DNA of 40,942 bases from the NCBI GenBank assembly GCA_021604885.1, contig BQJV01000002.1, positions 1 through 40,942 on the forward strand, in the 5' to 3' direction. Shown here piece by piece: positions 1 through 8,548 of the stretch; positions within the stretch are counted from its first letter, which is position 1; each line of letters begins with the position of its first letter. The notes below the pieces were generated by a model. It was given only the letters and a program-made list of their open reading frames with translations. It ran no database searches and was not told the origin of the DNA. The stretch is from Acidimicrobiales bacterium. Lineage in GTDB: Bacteria > Actinomycetota > Acidimicrobiia > Acidimicrobiales > Aldehydirespiratoraceae. Both the position numbers and the translations under genes were made by a program.

Positions 1-271
1 CCGCCCGCTCCGGCCGGTGCGTGCCGGCCCGACCGATCAGTTCACCGCTCGCTCGCAGCTCGACCGCCCACTGGCCGGAGTTCCGCAGCGCCCACTGCCC
101 GAGGTGGTGCGCCATCTGACCCCACGCCACTTCCCGATCGAAGGTCTCGGGAATGTGGAGCGATGCGCTCACCTCCGGCGATGTGTGGATCGCGAGATAC
201 CGGTCGATGTCGTCCTCACGGAACGGTCGGAGCAACAGTCGATCGGTCTCGACCGTGGGGCACGATGACAC
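1..271 (-). CDS. GNAT-family N-acetyltransferase, N-terminal part (runs off the left edge)
   Basis: Reading leftwards from a GTG at 271 gives about 90 open residues. They begin with a short leader and then ETDRLLLRPFREDDIDRYLAI, the opening of RimJ/RimL-type GNAT acetyltransferases (beta1-alpha1), followed by an ELIGRAG strand typical of beta3-beta4. Such enzymes move an acetyl group from acetyl-CoA to a protein N-terminus or small amine; the substrate cannot be told. The acetyl-CoA-binding half lies beyond the window. No ATG lies in frame just upstream, so GTG 271 is chosen; no clear ribosome binding site is seen. It is divergent from the asparagine-synthetase-like gene at 311, with about 39 bp for both promoters. 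Confidence 0.8.
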   Translation of the reverse strand, partial: MSSCPTVETDRLLLRPFREDDIDRYLAIHTSPEVSASLHIPETFDREVAWGQMAHHLGQWALRNSGQWAVELRASGELIGRAGTHRPERA

Positions 272-310
272 GGCTTCAAAGTATCCGGCGACGAACGGTA
301 CGGTCGCGGC

Positions 311-1972
311 ATGCTCCACTTCGCAATCCTCAGGACTGCGGGCGAAGTCGACGCTGCCGTGCGGGAGGTCCTCGACACGCCTCGTCCGCCGACGCGCCAC
401 GTGGGTGGCGAGCACCTCGTTCGCTTCGCGGGTGAACGGACCGCCGTTGCGCTGTGGTCGGATGACGGACGGCCGTGGGCGAGTGACGATGACGGCGTCA
501 CGGCGTTGGTCGGGTCGCCGCGCCTGGTCGGTACGGGCGCCGAAGATCGTCTCCATCGCCTGACTGTCGACGGACCGGGCGGAGCAAAACGCTTCGACGG
601 CCGGTTCACCGCCCTCCGCATGGAGAGCGACGGACGCGGATGGCTCCGATCGGATCGATTCGGATTGTCGCCGGTCTATCGAGGCATGGCGGGGGAGACC
701 GAGGTTCTTTCGAACCGGCCGGCGATCGTCGCTCGCCTCATCGAGGCCGCAACCGGCCGGCGGGTCGCTCGGGATCGGGCGACGGCGATGAGCGTGGCGG
801 TGCTCGGTACTGCGTTGGGTGACGAGTCCGGCTTCGAGGGCATACGCCGGGTGCCGGATCGCCACGATGTCGACCTGCCGACGCGTGGTCCCCCAGCCGA
901 TGTCGAGACGTGGCCCCACATGTGGGCTGATGAGGGCGCAGTGATCGACGGTTCGCCTGCAGAGATCGTCGCCGCAGTCACGGATCGACTCGTGGCATCC
1001 GCGCGACAGCTGGCCTTGGACCATGGCGGTGTCATCGACGCAGAGCTGACGGGCGGGCGTGACTCGCGCCTCATGCTCGCGCTCTTTCGTCTCGCGGGGG
1101 TCGAGGATCGGGTTCGCTTTCACACGTTCGGGGATCCCGGAGCGTCTGATGCTCGGGTGGCCAGGTACCTGGCACAGTCGTTCGGGCTGGATTGGGAGAT
1201 GCGGCGGGCGCGGCAGCATGAGCTCTCGGTCGAGGGATTCGTTCGTCGAGTCAGCACTTTGTCCGGCGAGTTCGGCGCGGGCGGCATCATTCCCCCCGAC
1301 GCCGGCACGATCCTCTGTTCGGGGATGATGGGCGAAGCGCTCTCCGCGAAGTACCGCAACTCGAAGCCGGCGACCGTCGGCCGTGCGACGGCTCGACTCA
1401 AGGAGATTCTCCTCAGGTCGCAACCGTTCACGAAGCGCTCCACGGTCCGCGCGGTCATGAGCCGAGTTACCGAGGGGGTGGTCGAGTCGGCCGACGCCGG
1501 CTGTCCGCCGCATGCCCTGCTCGATGCGTTCTACCTCCGCGAGCGGGAGCGTCGCTGGATCGGCTCTCGCCCGGATCGGTGGGACCGCAACGTCTTTCCG
1601 CTCTACTCACCCGACGCCATCATCGCCAACATGCACCTCCCGGTCGACGATCGGCACGGGGAGCACATTCACAGCGCCATCATTGCCGCGGCAGGTCTCC
1701 CGAACGGCAACCCGGATGAGGAACTGCCGAGAGCGCCGGACGCTCCTCCGCTGGCTGATCTCAGTGCACAGCGTTGGGCGGATGTTCTCGTCGGGATAGC
1801 ACGTGAGACACGTGCGAGTCCGATGTCGGAGTGCATCGACACACGCGCGGTCGTCCGTGCGGCCGAGAACCTGGCCGGACTCGGGCGTGTCGAGCGCCAG
1901 CAACTGTTGGACGCCCTGACTGCGCTTGCGTGGATGACGCCGGGGTTGATCCCGGCGCACTTCGACAGCTGA
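311..1972 (+). CDS. Asparagine-synthetase-like protein (AsnB family), paralogue 1
   Basis: This 553-residue protein has the two-part layout of class B asparagine synthetases. Residues 1-150 resemble the Ntn glutaminase domain, including SDRFGLSPVYR at about 114-124 (the DRFG..PLYY region of AsnB). Residues 210-530 resemble the ATP-pyrophosphatase synthetase domain, with the PP-loop LTGGRDS at 246-252 (AsnB: SGGxDS) and a late FPLYSPDAI block matching the PFLD segment. The glutaminase nucleophile, Cys directly after the initiator Met, is absent (the start reads MLHFAIL), so glutamine hydrolysis is unlikely. The family activates a carboxylate with ATP and forms an amide or lactam; the substrate here is unknown. 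The next gene is a same-length paralogue 41 bp downstream, suggesting a tandem duplication in one operon. Confidence 0.78.
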   Translation: MLHFAILRTAGEVDAAVREVLDTPRPPTRHVGGEHLVRFAGERTAVALWSDDGRPWASDDDGVTALVGSPRLVGTGAEDRLHRLTVDGPGGAKRFDGRFTALRMESDGRGWLRSDRFGLSPVYRGMAGETEVLSNRPAIVARLIEAATGRRVARDRATAMSVAVLGTALGDESGFEGIRRVPDRHDVDLPTRGPPADVETWPHMWADEGAVIDGSPAEIVAAVTDRLVASARQLALDHGGVIDAELTGGRDSRLMLALFRLAGVEDRVRFHTFGDPGASDARVARYLAQSFGLDWEMRRARQHELSVEGFVRRVSTLSGEFGAGGIIPPDAGTILCSGMMGEALSAKYRNSKPATVGRATARLKEILLRSQPFTKRSTVRAVMSRVTEGVVESADAGCPPHALLDAFYLRERERRWIGSRPDRWDRNVFPLYSPDAIIANMHLPVDDRHGEHIHSAIIAAAGLPNGNPDEELPRAPDAPPLADLSAQRWADVLVGIARETRASPMSECIDTRAVVRAAENLAGLGRVERQQLLDALTALAWMTPGLIPAHFDS

Positions 1973-2013
1973 ACAGCGCAGGAGCTCGTAGGACCACCGG
2001 TACTCTCGGCTCC

Positions 2014-3687
2014 GTGGTGCACTGGCTGATCGTTCGGACCTCGCGGCCCGAAGGAGTGGATGCGCGACTGACGCCGTTGCTCGACGGGGACTGCTCGTCG
2101 TCGGGGCTCGAGGCTGTCGAGCGAACGCTCTGGTGGAGCCAGGATCGCGGGACCGCGGCAGCCATCTGGACCGATGACCGGCAGGCCCGGTGGGTTCTTG
2201 ACGAAGACGGATCGTTGTTGGCGATGACCGGTCACGCGGTTGCCCCCGGTCGAGCGGCTGGGCCAGGCGTCCGCCCCATCCTGCGGGCGGAGGGAGCGGC
2301 GGCGTGTCGCGACCTGGACGGCATGTTCACGGCGATCAGCCTGAGGGCGGACGGTCGCGGCTGGATCCGCTCGGACCGATTCGGTCTGTCTCCGGTGTAT
2401 CGAGCTGACGTGGGCGATCACGTCGTTCTCGCCAACCGCCCGGCCGATGTCGCTGCCGTCGTACGCGCGTGCACGGGACTCGAGCCTCGCCGCGATTCGG
2501 CGACGATTCGCCATGTCGCCGTCCTCGGGACTGCGTTCGGTGATCGCAGCGGATTCGCGGGCATCCGTCGCGTCGCGAACCGCCACGACGTCGACTTCGG
2601 CACCGGGGGTGGGACGCGCGAGGTCGAGGTGTGGTCGCGGCCGTGGGAACCCGACCGGTGGGCGGCGAGCGATGATCCGAAAGCGCTTCTCGACGGGGTC
2701 CAGCAGCGACTGGTCGACGGGCTCCGGACCATCGTCGAAGCCTCGACGGCGCCGGTCGAGGCCGAGCTCACCGCCGGGACGGATTCGCGTCTGGTCCTCG
2801 CGCTCGCCCGACTCGCCGGCGTGGAGTCGCAACTGCACTTCCACACCTTCGGTTCCCCGGAGGCCGACGACGCGCGGGTCGCCCAGCGGATCAGTCGGGA
2901 TATCGGGCTCGCCTGGGAGATGCGGCGGGCGCGCACGTCCGAGGCCTCTGTCGATGCATTCGTCGATCGTGTGCGCTCGACGTCGGGGGAGTTCGGCGCC
3001 GGCGGGCTGGTGCCACCCCGGGAAGGCACGCTCCTCCTGAGCGGGATCATGGGAGAAGCACTGTCGGCCAAATACGTGAACTTCATTCCGCGCTTCACGC
3101 TGCACGCGATCCGTCGCCAGCGCCGCGTCCTGTCCCAGGTCCAGCCGTACCCGACGGCGAAGGCCGTCCGCCGCACGATGCGAGAGGTCGCCGCGGAGAT
3201 GGGTCGGATCGCGCGCGACGGCTGTCCACCAGACGCGCTGATGGACGTGTTCTACCTTCGGCAGCGCGAACGCCGATGGGTCGGCGCCCGACCGGACCGG
3301 TGGGATCGGAACCTGTTCCCGCTGTACAGCCCGGACGCGATCGTCGCGAACCTGCAGCTTCCTGCCGCACGTCGACAGGACGCGCTGATCCATCGGACCA
3401 TCATCGAGCGCGCCGACCTTCCCTGGGACATCAGCAGCGCCGGACTCCCGCCGGCGCCCCCACCCGATGACGGGGTCGATCGGCCCGTCATGAAGCCGGT
3501 GATGCAGGAGCTCCTCGCGCTGTGTCGTGACAGCCCCGGTCTCGAGTTCGTGAATCTCGTGGCGCTGTCGGGCGCCGTCGAGCGGTACTCGGAGTTGCCG
3601 CGAGTGCCCCGACAGAAGGTGACGGACGCGCTGACCGCCCTCGTGTGGGCCAACCCGACGCTCTGCGCCGCCACCGTCGACCGCTGA
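2014..3687 (+). CDS. Asparagine-synthetase-like protein (AsnB family), paralogue 2
   Basis: This 557-residue protein is collinear with the preceding gene and shares long blocks: GRGWIRSDRFGLSPVYR (about 114-130), LAGV..FHTFG, EMRRAR, SGEFGAGG, GEALSAKY and RWDRN.FPLYSPDAI. The GTG at 2014 is preferred because it gives the same N-terminal layout as paralogue 1; reading further upstream would run into that gene's coding sequence. The Ntn-type cysteine is again missing. The PP-loop reads LTAGTDS (252-258), so the second glycine of SGGxDS is alanine, unlike paralogue 1. That may alter ATP use or mark functional divergence. The two may act as a heteromeric pair or on different substrates; neither can be decided from sequence. 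No biosynthetic partner such as a lasso or beta-lactam pathway gene lies beside them. Confidence 0.77.
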   Translation: MVHWLIVRTSRPEGVDARLTPLLDGDCSSSGLEAVERTLWWSQDRGTAAAIWTDDRQARWVLDEDGSLLAMTGHAVAPGRAAGPGVRPILRAEGAAACRDLDGMFTAISLRADGRGWIRSDRFGLSPVYRADVGDHVVLANRPADVAAVVRACTGLEPRRDSATIRHVAVLGTAFGDRSGFAGIRRVANRHDVDFGTGGGTREVEVWSRPWEPDRWAASDDPKALLDGVQQRLVDGLRTIVEASTAPVEAELTAGTDSRLVLALARLAGVESQLHFHTFGSPEADDARVAQRISRDIGLAWEMRRARTSEASVDAFVDRVRSTSGEFGAGGLVPPREGTLLLSGIMGEALSAKYVNFIPRFTLHAIRRQRRVLSQVQPYPTAKAVRRTMREVAAEMGRIARDGCPPDALMDVFYLRQRERRWVGARPDRWDRNLFPLYSPDAIVANLQLPAARRQDALIHRTIIERADLPWDISSAGLPPAPPPDDGVDRPVMKPVMQELLALCRDSPGLEFVNLVALSGAVERYSELPRVPRQKVTDALTALVWANPTLCAATVDR

Positions 3688-3732
3688 CCGGTTCGCTCCC
3701 GCGGAATGGCGTGCCGTACGGTCCGCACCCAT

Positions 3733-4557
3733 ATGTCCTGGCTGCTCGATGAACGCACGGAACTCGAGTCTCTCGGCGCCGGGCGCTACCGGCGCGAGAT
3801 CGACGACGGCGAGTTCTGGGGGACCGGGAGTCCGTTCGGGGGCTACCTGATGGCGCTCGGCTTCGCTGCGATGCGTCGCGAAGTCACCGACGCCGCCCGG
3901 CTGCCGCGGATCTACACGCACCAGTTCCTGCGCCGGGTGCCGGTCGGTCCGCTGGAGATCGACGTGACGACCGAGCGGATCGGCGCCCTCGTGCACTCCC
4001 TCACGGCCCGGTTCCTCGCCGGCGAGGACACCGTCGGAATCGCAACGGGAATGTTCACCGGTGACCGCGAGGGACCGGACTATCTCGACGAGCCGATGCC
4101 GAAGGTCGCGCCTCCCACCGAGCCCGAGGGCACTCCGGTGCCGGGCTGGGCGACCAACGTCCACGGTCGTTTCGTCCCGCACCGCCGCTTCGGTGACGAC
4201 GGTGCCGTGGTGCCGAACGAGGACGGCGGGTGGCTCCGGATGGTCGAACCCGGCGCGTGGGATCACCGACTGGCGTTGATCTGCAGCGATGTGTGGCCGC
4301 CGCCTGTCATTCGTCATCCCGACCGGATGTGCGCCACCCCGAGCCTGCACCATGTCGTTCACTTCGGCCCCGCTGTCGGCGGCACCGCCGACCAGGCGCT
4401 GCTCGTCCGGCACCGCGCGACCCGGGGGCACGGCGGCCTGACCGATGAGGACATCACGCTCTGGGCTGACGACGGCCGGATCCTGCTGAAGGCCCGTCAA
4501 CTCCGCACCGTGGTGGACCTCTCGCGGATCGACACCTCGTCCTTCACCGGAGAATGA
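3733..4557 (+). CDS. TesB-like acyl-CoA thioesterase family protein
   Basis: The 274-residue protein has the double-hotdog pattern of acyl-CoA thioesterase II relatives. An early G.PFGGYLMALGFAAM segment (about 35-50) is the hallmark of the N-terminal hotdog, followed by a HQFLRRVPVGPLEIDV strand pair. The second half has HHVVHFGPAVGG and ends in a LRTVVDLSRI strand. Such enzymes hydrolyse acyl-CoA to free acid and CoA in the cytoplasm. ATG 3733 is chosen over an in-frame ATG 27 bp earlier because family homology begins at the second one. It lies 45 bp after the asparagine-synthetase-like pair and 37 bp before an F420-type oxidoreductase, all on the plus strand, so read-through is possible. 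The preferred acyl chain is unknown. Confidence 0.75.
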   Translation: MSWLLDERTELESLGAGRYRREIDDGEFWGTGSPFGGYLMALGFAAMRREVTDAARLPRIYTHQFLRRVPVGPLEIDVTTERIGALVHSLTARFLAGEDTVGIATGMFTGDREGPDYLDEPMPKVAPPTEPEGTPVPGWATNVHGRFVPHRRFGDDGAVVPNEDGGWLRMVEPGAWDHRLALICSDVWPPPVIRHPDRMCATPSLHHVVHFGPAVGGTADQALLVRHRATRGHGGLTDEDITLWADDGRILLKARQLRTVVDLSRIDTSSFTGE

Positions 4558-4594
4558 GGCAGGATGGCGGCTCGCCGTCGTCCAGGAGTCAGCA

Positions 4595-5455
4595 ATGAAG
4601 TTCGGAATCGGATTCGCCAACACCGTCACGTTCGTCACCGGCGAGGGTGCGGCCGAGTTGGGCAAAGCCGCCGAGGACACCGGCTTCGAGTCGCTCTGGA
4701 CCGTCGAGCACATCCTCTATCCCGAAGGCTACGAGTCGACCTACCCCTACGCGCCGGACGGCAAGATGCCCGGATCGGGGGACAGCCCGATTCCCGACCC
4801 GCTCATCTGGCTCGCGTACGTCGCCGCGAACACGACCTCGCTGAACCTCGCGACCGGCATCTCACTGCTCCCCGAGCGCCATCCCGTGACCTATGCGAAG
4901 GAGGTCGCGACGCTCGACATGATGTCCAAGGGTCGGGTGATCCTCGGCATCGGTATCGGCTGGTTGAAGGAGGAGTTCGAGGCACTCGACGTTCCGTGGG
5001 AGGGCCGCACCCGTCGGACCGAGGAGTACGCCGACGTCATGCGCGAGCTGTGGAAGAAGGACGACGTCTCCTACGCCGGCGAGTTCATCGACTTCGACAA
5101 CATCTCGTCGAACCCCAAGCCACACGATGGCTCCGTGCCGATCCACATCGGCGGTCACAGCCGGGCCGCGGCCGAGCGAGCCGGCCGCATGGGCGACGGG
5201 TTCTTCCCGGCGAAGGGCGACGTCGCCGAACTGTTCGAGATCGCCCGTCAGACTGCGGCGGACAACGGGCGTGAGCCCGAGGCGATCGAGATGACGAGCT
5301 CGCATCCGGGGATCTTCGGCGATGATCCCCAGGCCGCGGTCGAGGAGGCCGCGAGCTGGGGGATGCACCGGCTGATCGTTCCCGGCTTCATGTTCATCGG
5401 GCGCCCGGCCGACAAGATGGCGCCCTGGGCCGACCTCATCGCCGCCAACAGCTGA
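4595..5455 (+). CDS. LLM-class F420-dependent oxidoreductase (luciferase-like)
   Basis: The 286-residue protein has the luciferase-like monooxygenase TIM-barrel pattern: MKFGIGFAN at the start, ESLWTVEH at about 32-39, a TTSLNLATGI..LPERHPV block, and RVILGIGIGWLKEEFEALDVP at about 115-135. VPIHIGGHSRAAAERAGRMGDGF lies near residues 185-207. This is the layout of actinobacterial TIGR03619-type oxidoreductases, which use the deazaflavin F420 (some use FMN) to reduce or oxidise small organic substrates, often in lipid or xenobiotic breakdown. The substrate is unknown. A purine-rich AGGAG lies about nine bases before the ATG. Its 3' end lies in an inverted repeat shared with the convergent hydrolase gene. 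Confidence 0.85.
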   Translation: MKFGIGFANTVTFVTGEGAAELGKAAEDTGFESLWTVEHILYPEGYESTYPYAPDGKMPGSGDSPIPDPLIWLAYVAANTTSLNLATGISLLPERHPVTYAKEVATLDMMSKGRVILGIGIGWLKEEFEALDVPWEGRTRRTEEYADVMRELWKKDDVSYAGEFIDFDNISSNPKPHDGSVPIHIGGHSRAAAERAGRMGDGFFPAKGDVAELFEIARQTAADNGREPEAIEMTSSHPGIFGDDPQAAVEEAASWGMHRLIVPGFMFIGRPADKMAPWADLIAANS

Positions 5456-5488
5456 GCGCGGATCCGCGGCCCTGCTCGAGGCTCAGCT
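5450..5488. terminator. Candidate bidirectional terminator between convergent genes
   Basis: Arms of eight bases (agctgagc at 5450-5457, gctcagct at 5481-5488) enclose a loop that holds its own perfect palindrome, cgcggatccgcg (5458-5469). Both convergent stop codons lie in the arms. There is no T-run. It is read as a weak two-way terminator; partly it may reflect two genes that both end in AGCTGA. Confidence 0.4.
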
Positions 5489-6367
5489 TCGGCGCAATGG
5501 ACGGCTGTGATCCCAGTCGGCGATGAGGCTGCGGATGGCCGTGATCAGGATCAGGGGCACGTCCAACATCGGATGGTGGCCGGCCGTCGGGAGTTCGATC
5601 ACCGGCGCAACACGGCCGAGTTGTTCGTACATGTACTCGCCGATGTCGCGGGTCACGAGGCCGTGTTCGCACCGCAGCAGGGCGACGCGGCAGGTGATGC
5701 GGGCGAGGTACTCCGCCGCGTCCTTGCGGGCCGGCATGAAGATCGACGAGTCGAACTTCCATCGCCACTTGCCGTCCGGATCCTGGCGCAGCGACCGTTC
5801 GGCGATGTGCTGTTTCACATAGGGCAGGTAGACGTCCTGGCCGGGCACGGCCCGGAACCGCTCGATCGGTCCGTCGGGTTCGTCGTATTCCCGCTCCTTG
5901 TTGAAGGTCTCGGACGCACGTGCCTGGCGGACCTCCGGATCGATCTCGATCACCGGCGAGTCGATGATGACCGCACCGGCGAGGAGCGATGCGTGACGCG
6001 CCGCGGTTGCCACGGTGACGAACCCGCCCATGGAGTGGCCGACGAGCACCGGCGGGCCGTCGAATGCGGCGTGGCGGATGACGGCTGCGACCTCGTCGCA
6101 CCACTGGTCGAGCGAGTAGCGGTCCCGGCGGTCGCTGTCGCCGTGCCCGGACAGATCGACAGCGGCCACGGAGTGACTTGCGAGAAACGCAGGGGCGATG
6201 TGGCTCCACCAGTGGGCGTGCGCCGCGCCACCGTGCACGAAGACGATGCCGGGCCGTCCGGTGTCGCCCCACGAGAGGTAGTGGATCTCGACTCCGTCCA
6301 CCTCGATGCGGCGATCCTCGGGAACAACCGACACCGCGTCGGTGAACCAGGTCGGTGTGTCGCTCAT
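5483..6367 (-). CDS. Alpha/beta-fold hydrolase
   Basis: The 294-residue protein is a standard alpha/beta hydrolase. It has an oxyanion-loop segment VFVHGGAAHAHWW near residues 40-52, the DLSGHGDS turn near 71-78, and the nucleophile elbow GHSMGG (serine about residue 110). A late acid loop follows GHHPMLD, which carries the catalytic histidine. A cap-like insertion lies between about 150 and 215. The family includes esterases, epoxide hydrolases and C-C bond hydrolases; no substrate-specific feature was recognised. The start is the ATG at 6367. The upstream MFS gene on the same strand ends at 6378, only 10 bp away, so gluQ, the transporter and this hydrolase look like one transcription unit. 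Confidence 0.8.
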   Translation of the reverse strand: MSDTPTWFTDAVSVVPEDRRIEVDGVEIHYLSWGDTGRPGIVFVHGGAAHAHWWSHIAPAFLASHSVAAVDLSGHGDSDRRDRYSLDQWCDEVAAVIRHAAFDGPPVLVGHSMGGFVTVATAARHASLLAGAVIIDSPVIEIDPEVRQARASETFNKEREYDEPDGPIERFRAVPGQDVYLPYVKQHIAERSLRQDPDGKWRWKFDSSIFMPARKDAAEYLARITCRVALLRCEHGLVTRDIGEYMYEQLGRVAPVIELPTAGHHPMLDVPLILITAIRSLIADWDHSRPLRRS

Positions 6368-6377
6368 GAAGCCGACG

Positions 6378-7559
6378 CTACCGGCGACTGCGGGGCCCGA
6401 TGTCGTCCATGGTCGTCTCGATCAAGGTGTCGCCGAGAAGCCGACGAGCAGAGGCGAGGGCGATCGCGGCGATCCCTGCGCAGACGAGGAAGCCGACGCC
6501 GAGGTTCGACGCGCCGCTGATCACGCCGATGAGCGGGGCGCCGAGGCCGAACGCCAGATCGAAGAACATCGAGAAGCTGCCGATCGCCTGACTGCGCTCC
6601 TCGTCCGGAGCACGATCGACGACCAGCGCGAAGAGCGCCGGGAACAGGAATGTCTGGGCGACGGCGAGAACCGCCGCGGCGAGATAGGCGCCGGCCGGTT
6701 CCTGCCACGCGAACAGCAACACGAGCCCGGTGACCCCGAACGAGAGCGAGATCCGGGTCGTCGGCAGTGGCCCGAGACGGTCCGGGAGCCGGGCCGCGCC
6801 CACGCGAAGCGTGATGACCACGGCGCCGAACACGACGAACAGTCGCTCCGGGTTCTCCATGCCCATCCGTTCGCCGTGCACGACCGCGAACGCGAGGAAC
6901 CCGGTGTAGCCGAGCAGGCCGGCGAAGAGCATCAACCCCGGTCTGATCGCGGCCGGATGGATGAGACGACGCAACGGCGGGAACGGCGGACGGATCGCGG
7001 GTGGGCCGGGTGCCGACGCGCCCACGAACGCCGCGCTGACCGCGAGTGCGCCGGCGAGGAGCCACACCCAGTCGGTGCCGTGGGTGTCGCGCAGCCAGCC
7101 GCCGAGCAGCGGCCCGACGAGGAGGCTGCCGTAGATCGTGAGTGAGAAATAGGACGCGGCCTCGGCCCGTCGGTCGTCCGATGTCAGGTCCTGAATCGAA
7201 CTTGCGATGCCCACGAAGACCGCGGCCTCGCCGATGCCGGTGACGGCACGGATCGCGATGACGGCGGGAATCGACGTGGCGAGTGCCGTGGTCGCCGTGG
7301 CGGTGCCGGCCACCACGCAGCCGACGAGAACGAGCGTCCGTCGTCCGAGTCGGTCACCCAACGGCCCGATGAACGGACGGATCACGGCTGCAGCGATGCC
7401 GAACGAGCTGACGGCGAGGCCGACCTGGAAGTCGATGCCGCCCAGTTCCTCCTCCACGAAGAGTGGAAGCACCGGCAGCGTCATGTTCAAACCGAGGAAG
7501 TACAGCGCAGACGCCCCACACAACGCGAGAAAGCGCGGCGTGATGAGGCGGGTCGTCAT
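6378..7559 (-). CDS. Major facilitator superfamily (MFS) transporter
   Basis: The 393-residue protein has about twelve hydrophobic segments in two halves of six, as in DHA1-type MFS permeases. The loop between helices 2 and 3 carries GPLGDRLGRR, the MFS motif A (G.LaDrxGrr). The second half begins after a basic segment around residue 190. These proton-driven carriers usually export drugs or metabolites; the substrate is not predictable. ATG 7559 is used because the long upstream extension in the same frame overlaps gluQ and is not MFS-like. It starts 17 bp after the gluQ stop and ends 10 bp before the hydrolase start, so cotranscription is likely. Confidence 0.85.
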   Translation of the reverse strand: MTTRLITPRFLALCGASALYFLGLNMTLPVLPLFVEEELGGIDFQVGLAVSSFGIAAAVIRPFIGPLGDRLGRRTLVLVGCVVAGTATATTALATSIPAVIAIRAVTGIGEAAVFVGIASSIQDLTSDDRRAEAASYFSLTIYGSLLVGPLLGGWLRDTHGTDWVWLLAGALAVSAAFVGASAPGPPAIRPPFPPLRRLIHPAAIRPGLMLFAGLLGYTGFLAFAVVHGERMGMENPERLFVVFGAVVITLRVGAARLPDRLGPLPTTRISLSFGVTGLVLLFAWQEPAGAYLAAAVLAVAQTFLFPALFALVVDRAPDEERSQAIGSFSMFFDLAFGLGAPLIGVISGASNLGVGFLVCAGIAAIALASARRLLGDTLIETTMDDIGPRSRR

Positions 7560-7576
7560 CGTCGGATCCTGGCGGG

Positions 7577-8494
7577 TCAGTCGGCGAACGCCAACACGGG
7601 CCCTCGCGGGTTGTAGACGACCGGTCGAGTCGACACGGCGTGCGGATCGAACGATGCCGACAGCTCGCGCAGATCCGCGACCGCATCCGTCTCGATCCCG
7701 AGCGAGCGCCCGATCGCGGCGAGCAGCGAACCGACCGTGCCACCATGCTCCCGCCACTCCGCCAGCCCGGCTGACCCGTCGCGCTTGGCGAGCCGCTCGC
7801 GACCGGAGTCGAGTACGAGCGAGACATGGACCCACTCGGGTTCCGGCGTGCCCAGAACGTGATGCAGGTGCGCGTGGCGAGGGGTCGAGGGCAGGAGGTC
7901 GTCGCCCCGGACGACCTGGTCCACGCCCTGGTACGCATCGTCCACGACGACCACGAGGTTGTAGGCCGGCGTGCCGTCGAATCGCCGCAGCACGAAGTCG
8001 TCGACCTGCTGACGGTGCGCGCCGTGGAGTCGGTCGTGGATCGTGACGTCGGCGCTGTCGGCCCGAAGCCGGATCGCCGGTGGACGTCCGGACGACTCGC
8101 GTTGGGCGATCTCCGCACGGCTCAGGTCCCGACACGTCCCCGGATAGGAACCGGGCGGTCCGTGGGGAGCGGTTGGCGCGTCGCGGATGTCCTTGCGTGA
8201 GCACCAGCACGGATAGGTGAGCCCTGCCTGGCGGAGGTCCTCCAGCGCATCTCGGTATGCGTCCCCGCGGTCACGTTGGTGGAGATCGAGGCCGTCGAAC
8301 GCCAGACCCAGCTCGGCGAAGTCGCGCCGCTGGTCCGCCTCGTGCTCCGCCGTCGCGGTGACGTCGAGGTCCTCCCAGCGCAACAGACATCGGCCGTCGT
8401 CGAGACGGGCGAACAACGCGGCGGCGACCGCTGTTCGCAGGTTGCCGAGGTGGAACGTGCCCGTCGGGCTCGGGGCATAGCGACCAGTCGGCAC
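7577..8494 (-). CDS. gluQ: Glutamyl-Q tRNA(Asp) synthetase (GluQRS)
   Basis: The 305-residue protein is a shortened glutamyl-tRNA synthetase catalytic domain without an anticodon-binding domain, the length expected for GluQRS. It starts GRYAPSPTGTFHLGNLRTA, with HLGN as the HIGH-class motif. It has the zinc site seen in E. coli GluQRS, Cys-x-Cys (CWC near 100), then Tyr and Cys in GSYPGTC, and a KMSK-like LAKRDGS near 240. GluQRS attaches glutamate to the queuosine base at position 34 of tRNA(Asp), without needing tRNA for glutamate activation. The start is GTG 8494; no in-frame ATG fits the homology. It leads a minus-strand unit with the MFS and hydrolase genes and is divergent from the secreted lyase. 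Confidence 0.92.
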   Translation of the reverse strand: MPTGRYAPSPTGTFHLGNLRTAVAAALFARLDDGRCLLRWEDLDVTATAEHEADQRRDFAELGLAFDGLDLHQRDRGDAYRDALEDLRQAGLTYPCWCSRKDIRDAPTAPHGPPGSYPGTCRDLSRAEIAQRESSGRPPAIRLRADSADVTIHDRLHGAHRQQVDDFVLRRFDGTPAYNLVVVVDDAYQGVDQVVRGDDLLPSTPRHAHLHHVLGTPEPEWVHVSLVLDSGRERLAKRDGSAGLAEWREHGGTVGSLLAAIGRSLGIETDAVADLRELSASFDPHAVSTRPVVYNPRGPVLAFAD

Positions 8495-8548
8495 GACGGA
8501 ATCGTGCCACGTCGTCGGCTTCGGTACCGTCGATGCCGGAGGTCGGAG

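Noticed and set aside
311..3687. A lasso peptide or beta-lactam cluster
   Set aside because: The asparagine-synthetase-like pair suggested it, but there is no precursor peptide, protease or carrier gene around.
1669..4713. A 1014-residue open frame on the minus strand
   Set aside because: It is antisense to the two asparagine-synthetase-like genes and the thioesterase. High GC codon use leaves long shadow frames; its translation is arginine/histidine-rich and not family-like.
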